DNA from: Crotalaria pallida
Taxonomy: Eukaryota > Streptophyta > Magnoliopsida > Fabales > Fabaceae
Direction: 5' to 3'
Length of the DNA stretch: 64,000 nt
NCBI GenBank assembly: GCA_037953625.1
Contig: CM075649.1
Location: 62,418,660 to 62,482,659 of the forward strand
Both the position numbers and the translations under genes were made by a program. The number at the start of each line of letters is the position of its first letter. The first letter of the stretch is position 1. Shown in pieces: positions 1 to 10,675 of this stretch. The notes under the pieces are model-generated. The model searched no databases and was not told the origin of the DNA. It saw only the letters and a program-made list of their open reading frames with translations.

Positions 1-368
1 TTTGAAAATTAGGGAAATAGGTTAGGAGTTGTTCTCTGCAACTTAATCTAGAGGTATAAATGAATTTGAGATTCAGGGAACTCATTAACTTACCAAAATC
101 CGAGCTCCAAGTAGGCTTCCAGACCTCAGGAACTTGGTTTGGCAGCAACAATCTCTCTCCTTTCGATCCTCGATTCTCCTTCCACACAGCACCTTAACTC
201 ACAATTTTTATATGTTTGTAAAGCACGAGATGTGAGCTTTACAATGGTGTATCACTCTCGTTTTAACTCTCAAACACGATCGAGGAATCAAACCACGAAA
301 TTAGAAACCCTAAGCCAAGGTTTTCAGAGTGAATCAACCAAAATGGTTGATCTTCGTCCATTACTGAG

Positions 369-376
369 TATTTATA
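369..376 (-). promoter_or_regulatory. TATA box of element A LTR
   Basis: The minus strand reads TATAAATA about 445 bases after the inferred LTR start at 820. That position suits a U3 promoter. Inference from sequence and position only. Confidence 0.45.
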
Positions 377-500
377 CACGAATTAAACCTTCATGCATGA
401 CGACACGACATCAATGAAGCTTGGTTGAAGTGGACTTCGTGTCAACAAACGAGATTCGTTGTGGGTTGACTCATCAACCGCACTAACGAGTTCTCCACTG

Positions 501-538
501 ACTCGATTACTCGAGTATTTCCAGAAATACTCGAGTAT
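501..538. repeat. Inverted repeat made of ACTCGAGT palindromes
   Basis: A 12-base arm ACTCGAGTATTT (509-520), a 4-base loop CCAG, then the exact complement AAATACTCGAGT (525-536). A hybrid word ACTCGATTA adjoins at 501-509. It lies about 130-170 bases upstream of the minus-strand TATA box at 369-376. Confidence 0.8.
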
Positions 539-820
539 TCTGGTCAGTTTTTCAAAAATATTTATTTTAATGCCCCTTCCCTCCAATACCTTCCTAATAT
601 TGCTTCTAGGTCCTTTTCCAGGGACTAATATGTAAAAACCTTATTTTTACATATTATTCTCTTGCTCCAATATTTTTCTACTTTCGCAATTACTAATACT
701 AACTCATACTATACTTAATTTATTTATGAAATATAATTATGATTAAGAAAGTAATTATAAATTAATCTTTCAATAATCACAATTGTATTACATCAGGAAG
801 CAAAAATTTGGGGTGTTACA

Positions 821-2260
821 AATAGTAATATGGAAGCAACAGTGACTAATTTTCGGTGCAATTAAAAGATAATTGATCAAAAGCTTGTTTTTCTGAAACT
901 GGAAAATTTACTCGAGTGAAATGAAGAACACTCGAGTGAAAAGCCACGAAATACTCGAGTGAATTGTAAAACACTCGTGTGTTTTATGCAGAACAGAAAG
1001 GAGCAGTTTCAGAGAAATTTAGCAAAATGATTCAATTTCTTAAAGACTAATCCAGGGCAGATATAAATCAAAGTAAAGGGCAATTAAACTAAGTTAAAAC
1101 AAGTTGAAAACAAGTTAATTGCAACCAATTGCTACTAGAATTATAAAAGCCCCTTTCTAGAGAACTTAGGGTTTGGTTTTACTTGAAAACTAAGAAAGCT
1201 ATAAAAGAGAGAGACAACACCAATTTTATCCTGGTTCACACTCAATATAGAGTGCTAATCCAGTCCCCCTAATCAACTTAGGAGTTTCTACTAGTAATCA
1301 AATTGTTAGAAATTACAAGGATAAATTGAGATTCCTCACTCAATCCTAACCCTTTTCAAGAGTGTACCAAACTCTTGAAATTTCTACCCCAACTTGATTT
1401 GGTGATGAAGAGTCCCTTCTTCTTAAGCTCCTTGGAACCTCCAAGAGCCCACCAAGCTAAGAATCCTCTTAGTCTTTGTGCTTGAGAACATCCCAAGGGT
1501 TGAGAACTTGGATACCTCACCAAGATTTTCTAAACAAGCTAAAGTGTTTGAGTGTTTGAGAATTTTACAACAAATAATTCTCTTACAAATGAAGCACACT
1601 CTCTTAACTCACTAAGACAAATAATAAAGATGAATGCTTGGTTGAGTTTAGAGAGATAAAATGATTTTAACACTTGAGAGAGAGAGAATCAATGAAAGAA
1701 TGTAAGCTTGTTCTAATGGATAATGGCCACTATTCAGAATATAAGTAAGGGGACAAAAGGGAAGGAAAAACCAAGTTATTCTCCCTTTTTGTCCTCTTCT
1801 AACGTTTAAAAAATTTGCTGTCAGACCTAAAATACTTGAGTCTTTTTGAAAACACTCGAGTGTTTTAGTCAACTCTGATAGTGTTGCCTTTTTACTTTAT
1901 CCAACGGCTATATTACTGAAAATTCATAAATCACTTGAGTGAATTGAGAATCACTCGAGTGAATTGGTCAATGTTGGAAAAATTAAGTTTTCTAACATTG
2001 TTTTCAATTCTCTTCTCAAGACTGATTGGTTTTAATCTCAACCTTTCATGCATGAATATTATTTGACCTTATGTGAGAATAAAAACCTAAACTACCCACT
2101 CTCATAAATAAAATACATTAAGAATAAATGAGAATGAATAATTAAACTAAGCACTTGATCTTCTTTATTGTTGGGCTTGCATTCTTCAAATTAAGTCCAT
2201 AATTTAATTACATTGTCATCATCAAAATTAATCCACCTTAATCGGAGATTTGATTTTACA
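821..2260 (-). mobile_element. Copia-1 3' LTR, truncated by element A
   Basis: It matches 18302-19759 with scattered substitutions and lacks the first 46 plus-strand bases, removed from view by element A. On the minus strand it starts TGTAAAATC at 2260, just after the purine tract. Compared with the right LTR it lacks a duplicated stretch near 19000-19020. Several ACTCGAG words here have become ACTTGAG or ACTCGTG. It contains no gene. The 74-aa frame at 1648-1872 is an LTR shadow. Confidence 0.92.
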
Positions 2261-2275
2261 ATCTCCCCCTTTTTG
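2261..2275 (-). other. Copia-1 polypurine tract
   Basis: On the minus strand this reads CAAAAAGGGGGAGAT and abuts the 3' LTR start TGTAAAA. That is the position and composition of a plus-strand primer. The same tract adjoins the Copia-T LTRs at 42156 and 46887. Confidence 0.85.
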
Positions 2276-2811
2276 ATGATGACAAAATAATTAAACCTCT
2301 AGCACTTGAGAGCTCCCCCTCAATCTAGGAACCTTTTTAACCTGTACAATCCAGAAAATGCCAAGCACAACGTAATACAATAATAATCATAATCAAGTGC
2401 TCATTGGTATCAGAGTAAGAGCATATATCATCAGAGTGTAAACAAGAAAGCGGAAGAAAATATGCTCTTTTCTCTTTAATCTCCTTTCTCCCCCTTTTTG
2501 TCATGATAAAAAAAAAATAACATTTTGGAAACAAAGGTGGAGAATGAAGGATACCAATAAGAAAACTTTCCCTTAAGAGAAAATAAGAATCAAAATATGA
2601 CTATGTAGCAATATTGAAAAACCATGAAGGAACATGAAATCCATGAAGAAAACATGATTAATGCACAAACATCATTAATCCACCATACACAAACCATAAA
2701 ACATGAGTTTGAAAATAGGTACATCCAACTCCCAACAAAATTAACAAAAGTCTCAAAATAACTAAATAAAGTCATAAAGCATAAAATCTAGTGCAAATGA
2801 ACATGAAGGAC
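2276..2811 (-). other. Copia-1 non-coding spacer between extra ORF and purine tract
   Basis: AT-rich untranslated DNA with more CTCCCCCT tracts (around 2310 and 2490), purine-rich on the minus strand. They may be duplicates of the polypurine tract. No gene is supported. Confidence 0.6.
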
Positions 2812-4200
2812 TCAAGAGGGTGGTGGTTGCTGATCATCATCACAATGATAGGGCTGGAATCTCCCAAGAGCTGTCAGAATCTGTCTGAGATTGGAGCGCA
2901 CATGTCCAAAGTTCGCATCCACACTAGCAGAATGGGCATCAAGCCTACCATGAAGAGCTGAGTGCTGGATGTCCATCTGAGTCCTCATATCAAACATAGA
3001 TGCATGCTGCTCTTGAAGTTGATTGTCAATAGCATCCAAGCACCCATCAATGCGATCAACTCTCCCAGTCATATAGGTCCTAAAGTCCTGAGCCTCATGA
3101 GCCAATGAGGCAAACCTCCCATCAAAACCATCCATTCGCTCATCCATATATACCCTGTGCTCTGCAAATGTGGTGTTCCAGGACCCCGGCATATCAAAGT
3201 TGATCCCATCAGTAGGATCATCCTGGGGTAATCCACTACTCCCTCCTGCCTGCTGATCAAAAGTGGCCTGCTCCTCCTCCAACTACTGAGGGTCAACGCC
3301 CAAGTGATCTGCAGCCTGCTGAACATTGCCCTGACCTCTCAGAGCAGTTGCCTCATCAAAATACATACATCGATCACCGAAGTACTCGATGTCCATCTTA
3401 CCCAAAGAGTTATCAGAAAATGCATGGATTTTTGCAGGAAGACGAACGACAGGCTCCTTTTCCGAAATAGTAATCTCAAAGTGCTGAAGGAGCCTGCAGA
3501 CATGCATCGGGTAAGGTAGGTTTTGCTTAGGTTTGGAGTCGGAGGCTTGTTTCATTCTAGTAAGGATAATGGAGGCCCAATTCAAGACATTTCCATTAAG
3601 AATGGCATCCATAACACGAAGCTCAATTTGAATTGGGCGGGAGTAGTTTGGAGATGTTTGGGGTAACAGGATATGACAAATGAGATAGTGGAGGACTCTA
3701 TTGTTGGCAGTCATTTGGTTTGCTTTCTTCTCGCCCTTGAGATATACACGATCGGGGCGGAGCAAGTTTCGAAAAATTGGGTCAACATCTCCTTTAGATG
3801 TGCCCTCGCCCGATCGTGACAACCCAAAGACTTGGAATAAAGCCCTAGGGGTAACCTCAGATCGTTGTCCTAACACAGAGGTCTCATATGAGTTTCCATT
3901 TTGCCTAAAGTTTGCATAAAATTGCCTAACTAACCTAATGTAGATAGGGCCATTATATGATAGGAAACCCATGAGTTTTTGAGTTTTAAGGGCATTTACA
4001 AAGGGGAATCCTCTACTAAGGAGATAAGCTTCACTTACCCAAGATTGTGTTGCATAATCATTTGAAGCAAATTTTCTTTCCCTTTCAATGCAATTTGCCC
4101 TTTGATAGAAATCATCTTCCTCCTCTTCAATTGGTTGAGGTTCCTCCATTCTTGGCTTTTTCCCTTTTCTTCTATTGTCCGAAGATGAAGCCATTTGCAC
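2812..4200 (-). pseudogene. Extra ORF in envelope position, resembling 'putative plant transposon protein' domain
   Basis: A sense ORF downstream of RNase H. It starts at ATG 4200 (MQMASSSDNRRKGKK) and runs 305 codons to an in-frame TAG at 3283-3285. The same frame then continues 156 codons to 2812, so one nonsense codon splits a frame of about 460 codons. Residues about 1-30 are basic then acidic (EEEEDD). Residues about 60-260 carry FYANF, RVLHYLICHILLP and a LPYPMHVCRLLQHFEI-type segment that I recognise as typical of the plant family annotated as putative plant transposon protein. The part after the stop has spaced hydrophobics and repeated MDxR or DxRxD words, a likely coiled coil. I see no signal peptide or clear membrane span, so calling it an envelope protein would be unsupported. 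Function unknown. Confidence 0.7.
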
Positions 4201-4944
4201 TTACAAGTGAAAACTAGAAGAAATTTTGAGAAATTGGGGTTTTGGGGAGTTAGGGTTTTGGAAAAGGAATGATGAATTTGATGTGCAAAAGGTTGAATTT
4301 GATGTGAAATAGGGATGAGAATGAGTTTAGAAGATGAAATATGCTTGAAATATGAAAGAAATTTTAGTTTTAGGTGAGATTGGTGAAGATGGAGGTGAGA
4401 GAACAGAGAAAACTCGAGTGAAGAAAGAGAGAAATTCGTGTAAAATGAAAAGAAAATCGCAGCAGTAGGCTATATCTGATGAATTCGCTCGAGTGAATTT
4501 TAAAACACTCGCGTGTTTTTCAGAAAACCTGAAAAACACTCGCGTGAAATTGAATTCACTCGCGTGATGGCCGAAAGAGGGATTTTCAGAAACTTTTAAT
4601 TCACTCGAGTGAAATGGGATTCACTCGAGTGTCGGCCCAAAAGACTCGAGTCTTTTATAAAAGACTCGCGTGTTTTGCATCAGACCTGCTCAAAAACTTT
4701 TCCAATTAAAACTGATTTAATTTTGAATTAAAATCACTCGAGTGTTTTTATCAGTTACGCAGAAAAACACAGTTTTGAAACACAAAAACACAAAATTAAA
4801 CACATGAAATGAAAACAACAGATAGGAAACATAATCGCACACAATTAAAGACATAAATTCATAACATCTCAAGGTAATTTCAAACAAGTATCATCACACA
4901 CTAAATTTAGACATACTTGGTGATTTTCAAATGGCACAAATCAA
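4201..4944 (-). other. Copia-1 spacer with ACTCGAGT/ACTCGCGT words
   Basis: Non-coding DNA between RNase H and the extra ORF. From 4410 to 4750 it holds about ten ACTCGAGT or ACTCGCGT words, the same palindrome that is clustered in the Copia-1 LTRs. It could act as the leader or promoter of the downstream ORF, which is a guess. The 70-aa frame 4327-4539 is not supported as a gene. Confidence 0.6.
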
Positions 4945-5673
4945 TTAGTTTATACTTGACTCCTCTAAAATACCAAGTTCCCTTCTTATATGATAGAAGG
5001 TATCCCTTGGCAATGGTTTTGTAAAAATGTCCGCTAATTGATTTGTGGTACTTACAAATTCAATTGTGCAATCACCCTTTTGAACATGATCCCTTAGGAA
5101 ATGATGTCTAATTTCAATGTGTTTAGTCCTTGAGTGATATATCGGATTCTTAGTTAGATTGATGGCACTCGTGTTATCGCATTTTAATGGAACACTTTCT
5201 AATTTTAAACCAAAATCCGATAATTGTTGTTTCATCCACAAGAGTTGAGCACAACAACTACCAGCGGCGATATATTCCGCTTCGGCGGTGGAAAGAGCAA
5301 CACAAGCTTGCTTTTTAGAAAACCATGACACTAATGAACTTCCAAATAAATGGCAAGTACCACTAGTGCTTTTGCGATCAAGCTTGCATCCCGCAAAGTC
5401 GGAATCCGAATAGCCAACTAAACTAAGACTAGCATCCCTAGGATACCATAATCCGGTGTTAATTGTTCCTTTAAGATATTTAAAAATATGTTTAACTGCG
5501 GATAGGTGTGATTCTTTAGGATTTGCTTGAAAACGGGCACACATGCATACACTAAACATAATATCCGGTCTAGATGCGGTAAGATATAGAAGACTACCTA
5601 TCATGCCCCTATATTTACTAACATCAACCGGTTTACCTATGTCATTCTTGTCTAGGTAGCATGTTGTGCTCAT
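4945..5673 (-). pseudogene. Copia-1 pol: end of RT and RNase H
   Basis: An open frame of 242 codons. It opens with the RT tail (GSLLYLTASRPDIMF), followed by the RNase H domain: GYSDSDFAGC with DRKSTSG, then SKKQACVALSTAEAEYIAA holding the catalytic Glu, then KCDNTSAINL and the RTKHIEIRHHFLRD end. RNase H degrades the RNA strand of the RNA-DNA hybrid during reverse transcription. This stretch is intact, but it is separated from the rest of RT by a break at 5674-5685. Sense order after RT fits copia. Confidence 0.93.
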
Positions 5674-5685
5674 GGGAGTGTATGC

Positions 5686-6588
5686 TTATTTGCATTTGTC
5701 CATTCCGAATTTTCCAAGGAGCTCCTTGCAATATTTTCCTTGATGCACAAAAATCCCCTCCTTGACTTGCTTCATTTGAAGTCCTAGGAAGAACTTGATC
5801 TCCCCCATCATGGACATTTCAAATTCCTTTTTCATCAAATTAGAGAACTTTCTACACAAGGACACGTTAGTGGCACCAAAGATAATATCATCTACATATA
5901 TTTGCACTAACAAAATGTCCTCTTTGGTTTTATAGATGAATAGTGTATTATCAACCTTTCCCCTTTGAAAGCCATTTTCTAATAGAAAGGTACTTAATCG
6001 ATCATACCAAGCTCTAGGAGCTTGTTTTAATCCATAAAGTGCCTTTTTCAACTTGTAAACATGGTTTGGAAACTCATGACTTTCAAAACCGGGTGGTTGC
6101 TTAACATACACTTCTTTATTTATGAAACCATTCAAGAAAGCACTCTTAACATCCATTTGATAAAGAGTAAAATTCATAATTGATGCAAAGGCAAGCAAGA
6201 TTCGGATTGCCTCAAGGCGTGCAACCGGAGCAAAGGTCTCATCATAATCAACACCTTCCTCTTGGTTGAACCCTTGGGCAACAAGTCTCGCTTTGTTTCT
6301 TATAATCAAACCGGATTCATCAAGTTTATTTCTATAAATCTATTTTAAACCAATTATGGTATGATCATCGGGTATAGGCACTAATTCCCAAACATCATTT
6401 CTAACAAATTGATTTAGCTCTTCTTGCATGGCCATAACCCAATGTTCATCCATAATTGCTTCCTTAATTGAATTTGGTTCGATTTGAGAAACAAAGGAAA
6501 CAAAATGACAAATGTTTTGAATTGACCTACGAGTTAATACTCCCTTTGAAAGATCTCCTATGACATTGTCAATAGGGTGAGCTTTCAC
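5686..6588 (-). pseudogene. Copia-1 pol: reverse transcriptase, broken
   Basis: Two frames make this part. 6340-6588 is the start (EAIMDEHWVMAMQEELNQF, NDVWELVPIP). 5686-6309 is the palm and fingers. Visible are KARLVAQGF, DYDETFAPVARL, YQMDVKSAFLNG with the first catalytic Asp at residue 53, ALYGLKQAPRAWY, and YVDD at residues 138-141 of the 207-codon piece, so the active site itself is preserved. The two pieces are separated at 6310-6339 by a stop, and the link to RNase H is broken near 5680. The protein would copy genomic RNA into cDNA. In this copy it cannot be made in one piece. Confidence 0.93.
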
Positions 6589-7239
6589 CGTTTTCCAAGC
6601 CGGATCAAGTTCACTTTGACTTCTCCTTCATCCTTTGATTTTTCCATCTTTTTGTCAACATTTGAAATCTCAAGTCCATCATCACTACCCTCACATAAAA
6701 CACTATCTTCTTTCGAAGACTCATTAAAAAAAACATGTATAGATTCTTCAATAGTCATAGTTCGTTTATTATAAACTCTAAATGCTTTACTATGAGAAGA
6801 GTAACCCAAAAATATTCCCTCATCCGATTTAGAATTAAATTTTCCAAGTTGATCTTTTCCATTGTTTAAAATGTAGACTTTGCATCCAAAAACATGGAAA
6901 TGGGATATATTGGGTTTTCTAAACTTGTAAAGCTCATAGGGGGTTTTCTTTATCATGGGCCTAATTAAAATTCTATTCATTACATAAAAAGCCATATTAA
7001 CGGCATCGGCCCAAAAGTATTGAGGTACTTGAGAATCATTTAACATGGTTCTAGCAAGTTCCTCTAGCACCCTATTTTTCCTCTCAACAACTCCATTTTG
7101 TTGTGGAGTTCTAGATGCCGAATATTGGTGCTCAATTCCATGCTTATCACAAAATCTATCAAATTTATAGTTTTCAAATTCACCTCCATGGTCGGTTCGA
7201 ATTATAATCACTTTTTGGTTTACTTGGTTTTGTGCAAGC
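6585..7239 (-). pseudogene. Copia-1 pol: C-terminal part of integrase
   Basis: It continues the integrase interrupted by solo LTR B. It shows RTDHGGEF with the second catalytic Asp and, 35 residues on, the Glu in QQNGVVERKNR, which completes a DD35E triad. After that come the copia integrase tail FHVFGCKVYILN and GIFLGYSSHSKAFRVYN. The open frame extends to 7268, but its first codons (7240-7268) belong to the inserted LTR. It shifts frame into the RT piece at about 6585-6588. Confidence 0.92.
7235..7239. other. Target-site duplication of solo LTR B, left (CAAGC)
   Basis: CAAGC here is repeated at 15615-15619. The two copies flank DNA beginning TGTAATATCCC and ending GGTGTTACA, and removing one copy with the insert rejoins the integrase coding sequence. 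Confidence 0.93.
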
Positions 7240-7550
7240 TGTAATATCCCTAATTTAATTCTAAGCAATAATTAATGGATTAATAGAATTATCCAAGCGA
7301 AATTATCCAAGCGAGGAGGCATTGGTAGCAAGGGGCAAAATTATCCAAGCGAAATCGGGAGTTAAATCGGCGTTTCAAATGTTAGAAATCAGCCGAAAAG
7401 AGAAAATTAGGAATTTATTATAGGATGCTAAGAAATTAAATTCCACCGTTGGTATGAAGTTTAAGGGATTAAGAAGCTTGTCTCCAAATTTGGGCAAGAT
7501 CCGACGGTTAACGAAGAAGTTATGATACGGTCAACTCAGAGTCAACAGAC

Positions 7551-7685
7551 TCTCGCCCAGGCGGGAGAAGTCCTCGCCCAAGCGAGCAGCGGAACAAAAC
7601 AGCACCAGACAGCCAATTTCTCGCCCAGGCGCACGGAAGCCTCGCCCAGGCGCACGGAAGCCTCGCCCAGGCGCGCGGGCACGAA
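7551..7685. repeat. 21-bp tandem repeat with CGCCCAGGCG cores in LTR B
   Basis: Three copies start at 7621, 7642 and 7663, each carrying TCGCCCAGGCG. Two looser copies lie at 7551-7587. The cores are self-complementary: CGCC with GGCG, and CTCGC with GCGAG around CCAA near 7572. This is the GC-rich promoter-proximal half of the LTR. Confidence 0.75.
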
Positions 7686-7904
7686 CCTGATGCGTATCAG
7701 CACCATAAATGGTGCGCCAAACCCCCCCAAAACCCCATTTTCTTCCACCCCTTCTCCCTCCTTCTCTCTCCCTCCTCCTCCACAGCCACCACCACTACCG
7801 GAGCCGCCCCATCCCCTTGGCCTTCCTTCCTCCTCATAGATCCACTCTTTCCCTCTCCTCCCTCTAGATCTCTTTCTCTCTCTTTCCCTCATCACTTCCT
7901 CCTC

Positions 7905-8065
7905 TCCCCTCCACCACTTATGATCTCCACCACCATACCCACCACCGTGGCCACCACTCCAGCCACCACCACGAACCACCACCCACCACCACCACTATGA
8001 GCACCCCTTCCTCTTTCTTTCCCTATTGATTTTGAGTTCCCTTACTCTCTCTCTCTCTCTCTCTT
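7905..8065. repeat. Low-complexity CCACCA and CT tracts in LTR B
   Basis: A CCACCA-rich stretch (about 7912-7997) is followed by a CT dinucleotide run (8044-8063). This is the kind of pyrimidine-rich leader often seen in plant 5' untranslated regions. The glycine-rich minus-strand frame across it is a composition artefact. Confidence 0.75.
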
Positions 8066-8769
8066 CCCTCTATTTGGTTTCTCCCTCCTTCCACCGGATC
8101 TCACCGGCGTCGTTATCGACCGTGATCGCATCGGGCTTGTGTTGGGTACTCCGAGGCTTGGAGCTTTGGCCTCGATCCAGCTGCGATCGTTCTCACTAAC
8201 GAGGAGCAACACCGATGCCGTCATCGACACCGAGCCACAACCCAGATTCTTTTTAAACGAAAGCCCGAGGTAAGAAGGGAAGTGTTACCTTTACTTAGAG
8301 GGTATTTTCTAGTATGTATATAGGGGGAATTATGGGTAGGTAATAAAATAGAAAGATGAACCTTAGGGAAATTGACTAGAATAGGATTTATGAAAGGTTA
8401 ATGGATATGACTATAATTGTGTATGTTTGTAATTGTCTAGATTTAAGTATTTGAGGGTTTAATAATGAGAGTGAGCTATAGATCTAGAGATGAGATAGAC
8501 AATTGGACTTAATGATGATGGTGGTAGAATATAGCGTGGCTTGAAGGTTAATAATGGATATAGTGATTAGAAAGTTGATTATGTTATTAATTTTAGTGTT
8601 TAGAATGGAATTGTAATGAACATGAATGATGATGAAGAGTAAAATGCAGTTAACGGATATAAGAAGGAAATTAGGTGAATGGTAAAAAAATCAAGAAAAG
8701 GATCAATGGTTAGAGAAGAAGGTAAGTAAATGGTATGAATAATTGATTATGATATTGAGTACTATCTAT

Positions 8770-9257
8770 GGACCCTCCAAAATGGAGAGGATACATTCAT
8801 GACCCTCCCTATGCGGAGCGGGAAATTATACATTCATGACCCTCCCTATGCGGAGCGGGAAATTATATTATCATGACCCTCCATAAAGGAGCGGAATTTA
8901 TATATTATCATGACCCTTCACTTGCACCGCAAGTGAAGTGAGAACAGGACCCTCCGCTTACTCTCTAAGCAGGAGTGAGAATTGTATGTACAGTATCATG
9001 ACCCTCCATAAAGGAGAGGATATTATCAGGACCCTCCGTAAAGGAGTGGATATTATCATGACCCTCCATAAGGGAGTGGATATTATCAGGACCCTCCATA
9101 AAGGAGAGGATATTATCATGACCCTCCATAAAGGAGAGGATATTATCAGGACCCTCCGTAAAGGAGAGGATATTATCATGACCCTCCGTAAAGGAGAGGA
9201 TATTATCATGACCCTCCGTAAAGGAGAGGATATTATCATGACCCTCCATAAGGGAGT
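8770..9257 (+). repeat. Hairpin minisatellite of LTR B, left part
   Basis: About 15 units, mostly 30 bases, each with ACCCTCC, 3-6 bases, then GGAG. The pairing arms are CTCC and GGAG in most units. Near 8914-8937 the arms become CTTCACTTGC and GCAAGTGAAG. At 8951-8974 CTCC-GCTTA faces TAAGC-A-GGAG. The array resumes at 14698 after LARD-B1. The long reading frames here (104, 131 and 94 codons) exist only because 30 is a multiple of three. Confidence 0.93.
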
Positions 9258-9588
9258 TGTAGGGTTAACCAATAATAAATCCTACCGCTACAGGATAAAC
9301 ACGAGCTCTCTAATACAGGATAAGGGTGAATAACTCATCCTTCTTATCCTCTAAGAGCCACGTTAGCCCTACTGGGCCGAACAGGCCCATAAGGCACCAC
9401 AACACAACTTCCCCTATAAGTATCGCCATGCTATAGGGGCTAAGGTATGTTCTCTCATCCCTACTCTCAAGAACTACGTGTGGCTTGATCCCCTTATCAC
9501 TGGGGGTACGTAGGACCGGGGTCACCCTCGTCAGCTGCAACAACCACCAAAACACATCGTGGTGGATCTATTTCTCAGATCCACTACA
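9258..9588 (+). mobile_element. LARD-B1 5' LTR
   Basis: TGTAGGGTT to CCACTACA, 331 bases. It contains TGGGCC and GGCCCA words at about 9373-9390, a TATA-like TATAAGTA at 9415-9422, and the probable start of R at 9444-9462, a 19-base motif shared with the LTR at 25638. The 81-codon minus frame occurs in both LTRs and is an antisense shadow. Confidence 0.95.
9415..9462 (+). promoter_or_regulatory. LARD-B1 promoter module
   Basis: TATAAGTA at 9415 is followed 29 bases later by GGTATGTTCTCTCATCCCT. The LTR at 25638 has TATAAAAG at 26051 and the same 19-mer with one change at 26081, a 30-base spacing. This suggests that transcription starts at or beside the shared motif. Confidence 0.6.
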
Positions 9589-9610
9589 TTGGCGCCCTCT
9601 GTGGGGACGA
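9589..9610 (+). other. LARD-B1 primer-binding site
   Basis: TTGGCGCCCTCTGTGGGG directly follows the LTR. TGGCGCC is the start of primer-binding sites in many plant gypsy elements of the Tat and Athila groups. I did not match it to a particular tRNA. Confidence 0.75.
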
Positions 9611-10510
9611 TAAACTTCGATTCCCATCCACAATAATTAATAAAGAAAAAAAAAGTATTGATGGCTGCTATTCACTGAGAAGGAACAGTACGACGGTGTG
9701 ACCGGTGCCGTTAACGACACACAACGCGTTCGAGGCTGAAGAAGAAGGCCGTTCTTGATGGTGGCATCTTGATCGCTGCTGCGTCTGTGATAGCGATTGA
9801 ACCACGGATCCGAGTTCTCCCTCCACCGGTGCACAGCGTTGTGGGTCTTCGATACCACCAGAACAGAGCGTGGCTGATCTCTGCAACGATCAGCAACGAT
9901 CGAAGTGCTCAGCCACTACAAACACCATCTCTGAGCCGCCAATCGCCACCATGGTCAGAACCACGAACCACCTCCTCACTGTGCAAGCGTATGGATGAAG
10001 AGTGTACCGCGATCCGCTTTCTCTCTCTCCATCGGCGATCGATCGCGAGTCCTCTTCTCCCTTCGTTCTCAAAGCCACCGACATCATTGCCGTTGGCCTC
10101 GTGCATGGCCGCGCCGTGAGTGAAATGGTTTGACAGCCAACGAACCTCCAAATCCCATCTTCCATGCCTCACATTTCTGCAGCTCGAGAAGTCTCTCTGC
10201 TCGCGTCTCCACTGTCCCGTGGCTACCGCCACCATCGCAGACAGAGCAGCGAGCTCCCTCACTCCCACCGAGCCTCGTCGAACCTGCCTCCTTCGTTCAC
10301 GACGGCCAACGGCGATGATGTCGCCTTCGCCGCATCCTCGCTGACGCTCTTCTCCGATTGGCGCCGCCGAACACAGCAGCAAGACAGCTGTTGCGCCAAT
10401 CCTTCTTCTACGATCCGGTTGAATGTAGCCACCGCCGCCGCCGCTTCATTGTTGGCGTGGAACCTGCAGAAGGCACGCAGCAGCTGCTGCGTTAGGGTTC
10501 CCAAGCCCTA
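9611..10510 (+). other. GC-rich internal segment of LARD-B1
   Basis: This stretch is clearly richer in G and C than the flanking LTR DNA and holds many overlapping short frames (60-157 codons, both strands), none with a recognisable motif. The first ATG after the PBS (9661) meets a stop within six codons. It may be a decayed leader or gag, or captured host DNA. I cannot tell which. Confidence 0.5.
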
Positions 10511-10675
10511 ACGGGCTAACATGGCCCAATCCAAAACAAAAGAAAACAAAAAAAAAAGGGCCTAATCAGGCCCTAAAAAAGAAAAAAAAAGAAAAAGCCT
10601 CAACAGGCCCTTAAAAAAAAAGGGCCTCAACAGGCCCTAAAAAAAAAAAAAAGAGAAAAAGAAAAAGTGGAATGG
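10511..10675. repeat. A-rich array of GGGCCT...AGGCCC hairpins
   Basis: Poly-A or AAAAG runs are separated by short inverted repeats: GGGCCT with AGGCCC around AATC (about 10559-10574) and around CAAC (about 10621-10640), plus a partial copy between them. Confidence 0.8.

Larger units (their letters stand above)
1..820 (-). mobile_element. Element A: partial LTR, gypsy-like, cut by window start
   Basis: The segment ends GGGGTGTTACA at 820, the inverted form of the TGTAACACCC start used by the other gypsy LTRs here. On the minus strand it would therefore begin an LTR at 820. Directly after it, Copia-1 LTR sequence resumes at the equivalent of 18302, so element A was inserted into the Copia-1 LTR. 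AATAG at 821-825 should be one target-site copy, with its partner left of the window. The 92-aa plus-strand reading frame at 139-417 has no recognisable domain. The internal region and the other LTR are outside the window. Confidence 0.7.

Noticed and set aside
7542..7982. 146-codon glycine-rich minus frame in LTR B
   Set aside because: Produced by CCACCA and CCTCC low-complexity DNA.
8938..9333. 131-codon and 94-104-codon frames in the LTR B array
   Set aside because: The 30-base unit has a length divisible by three and lacks stops. There is no other coding sign.
9769..10511. Several overlapping frames in the GC-rich part of LARD-B1 as a host gene
   Set aside because: Frames exist on both strands with no dominant one, no splice pattern and no recognisable motif. 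Kept only as a possible captured segment.
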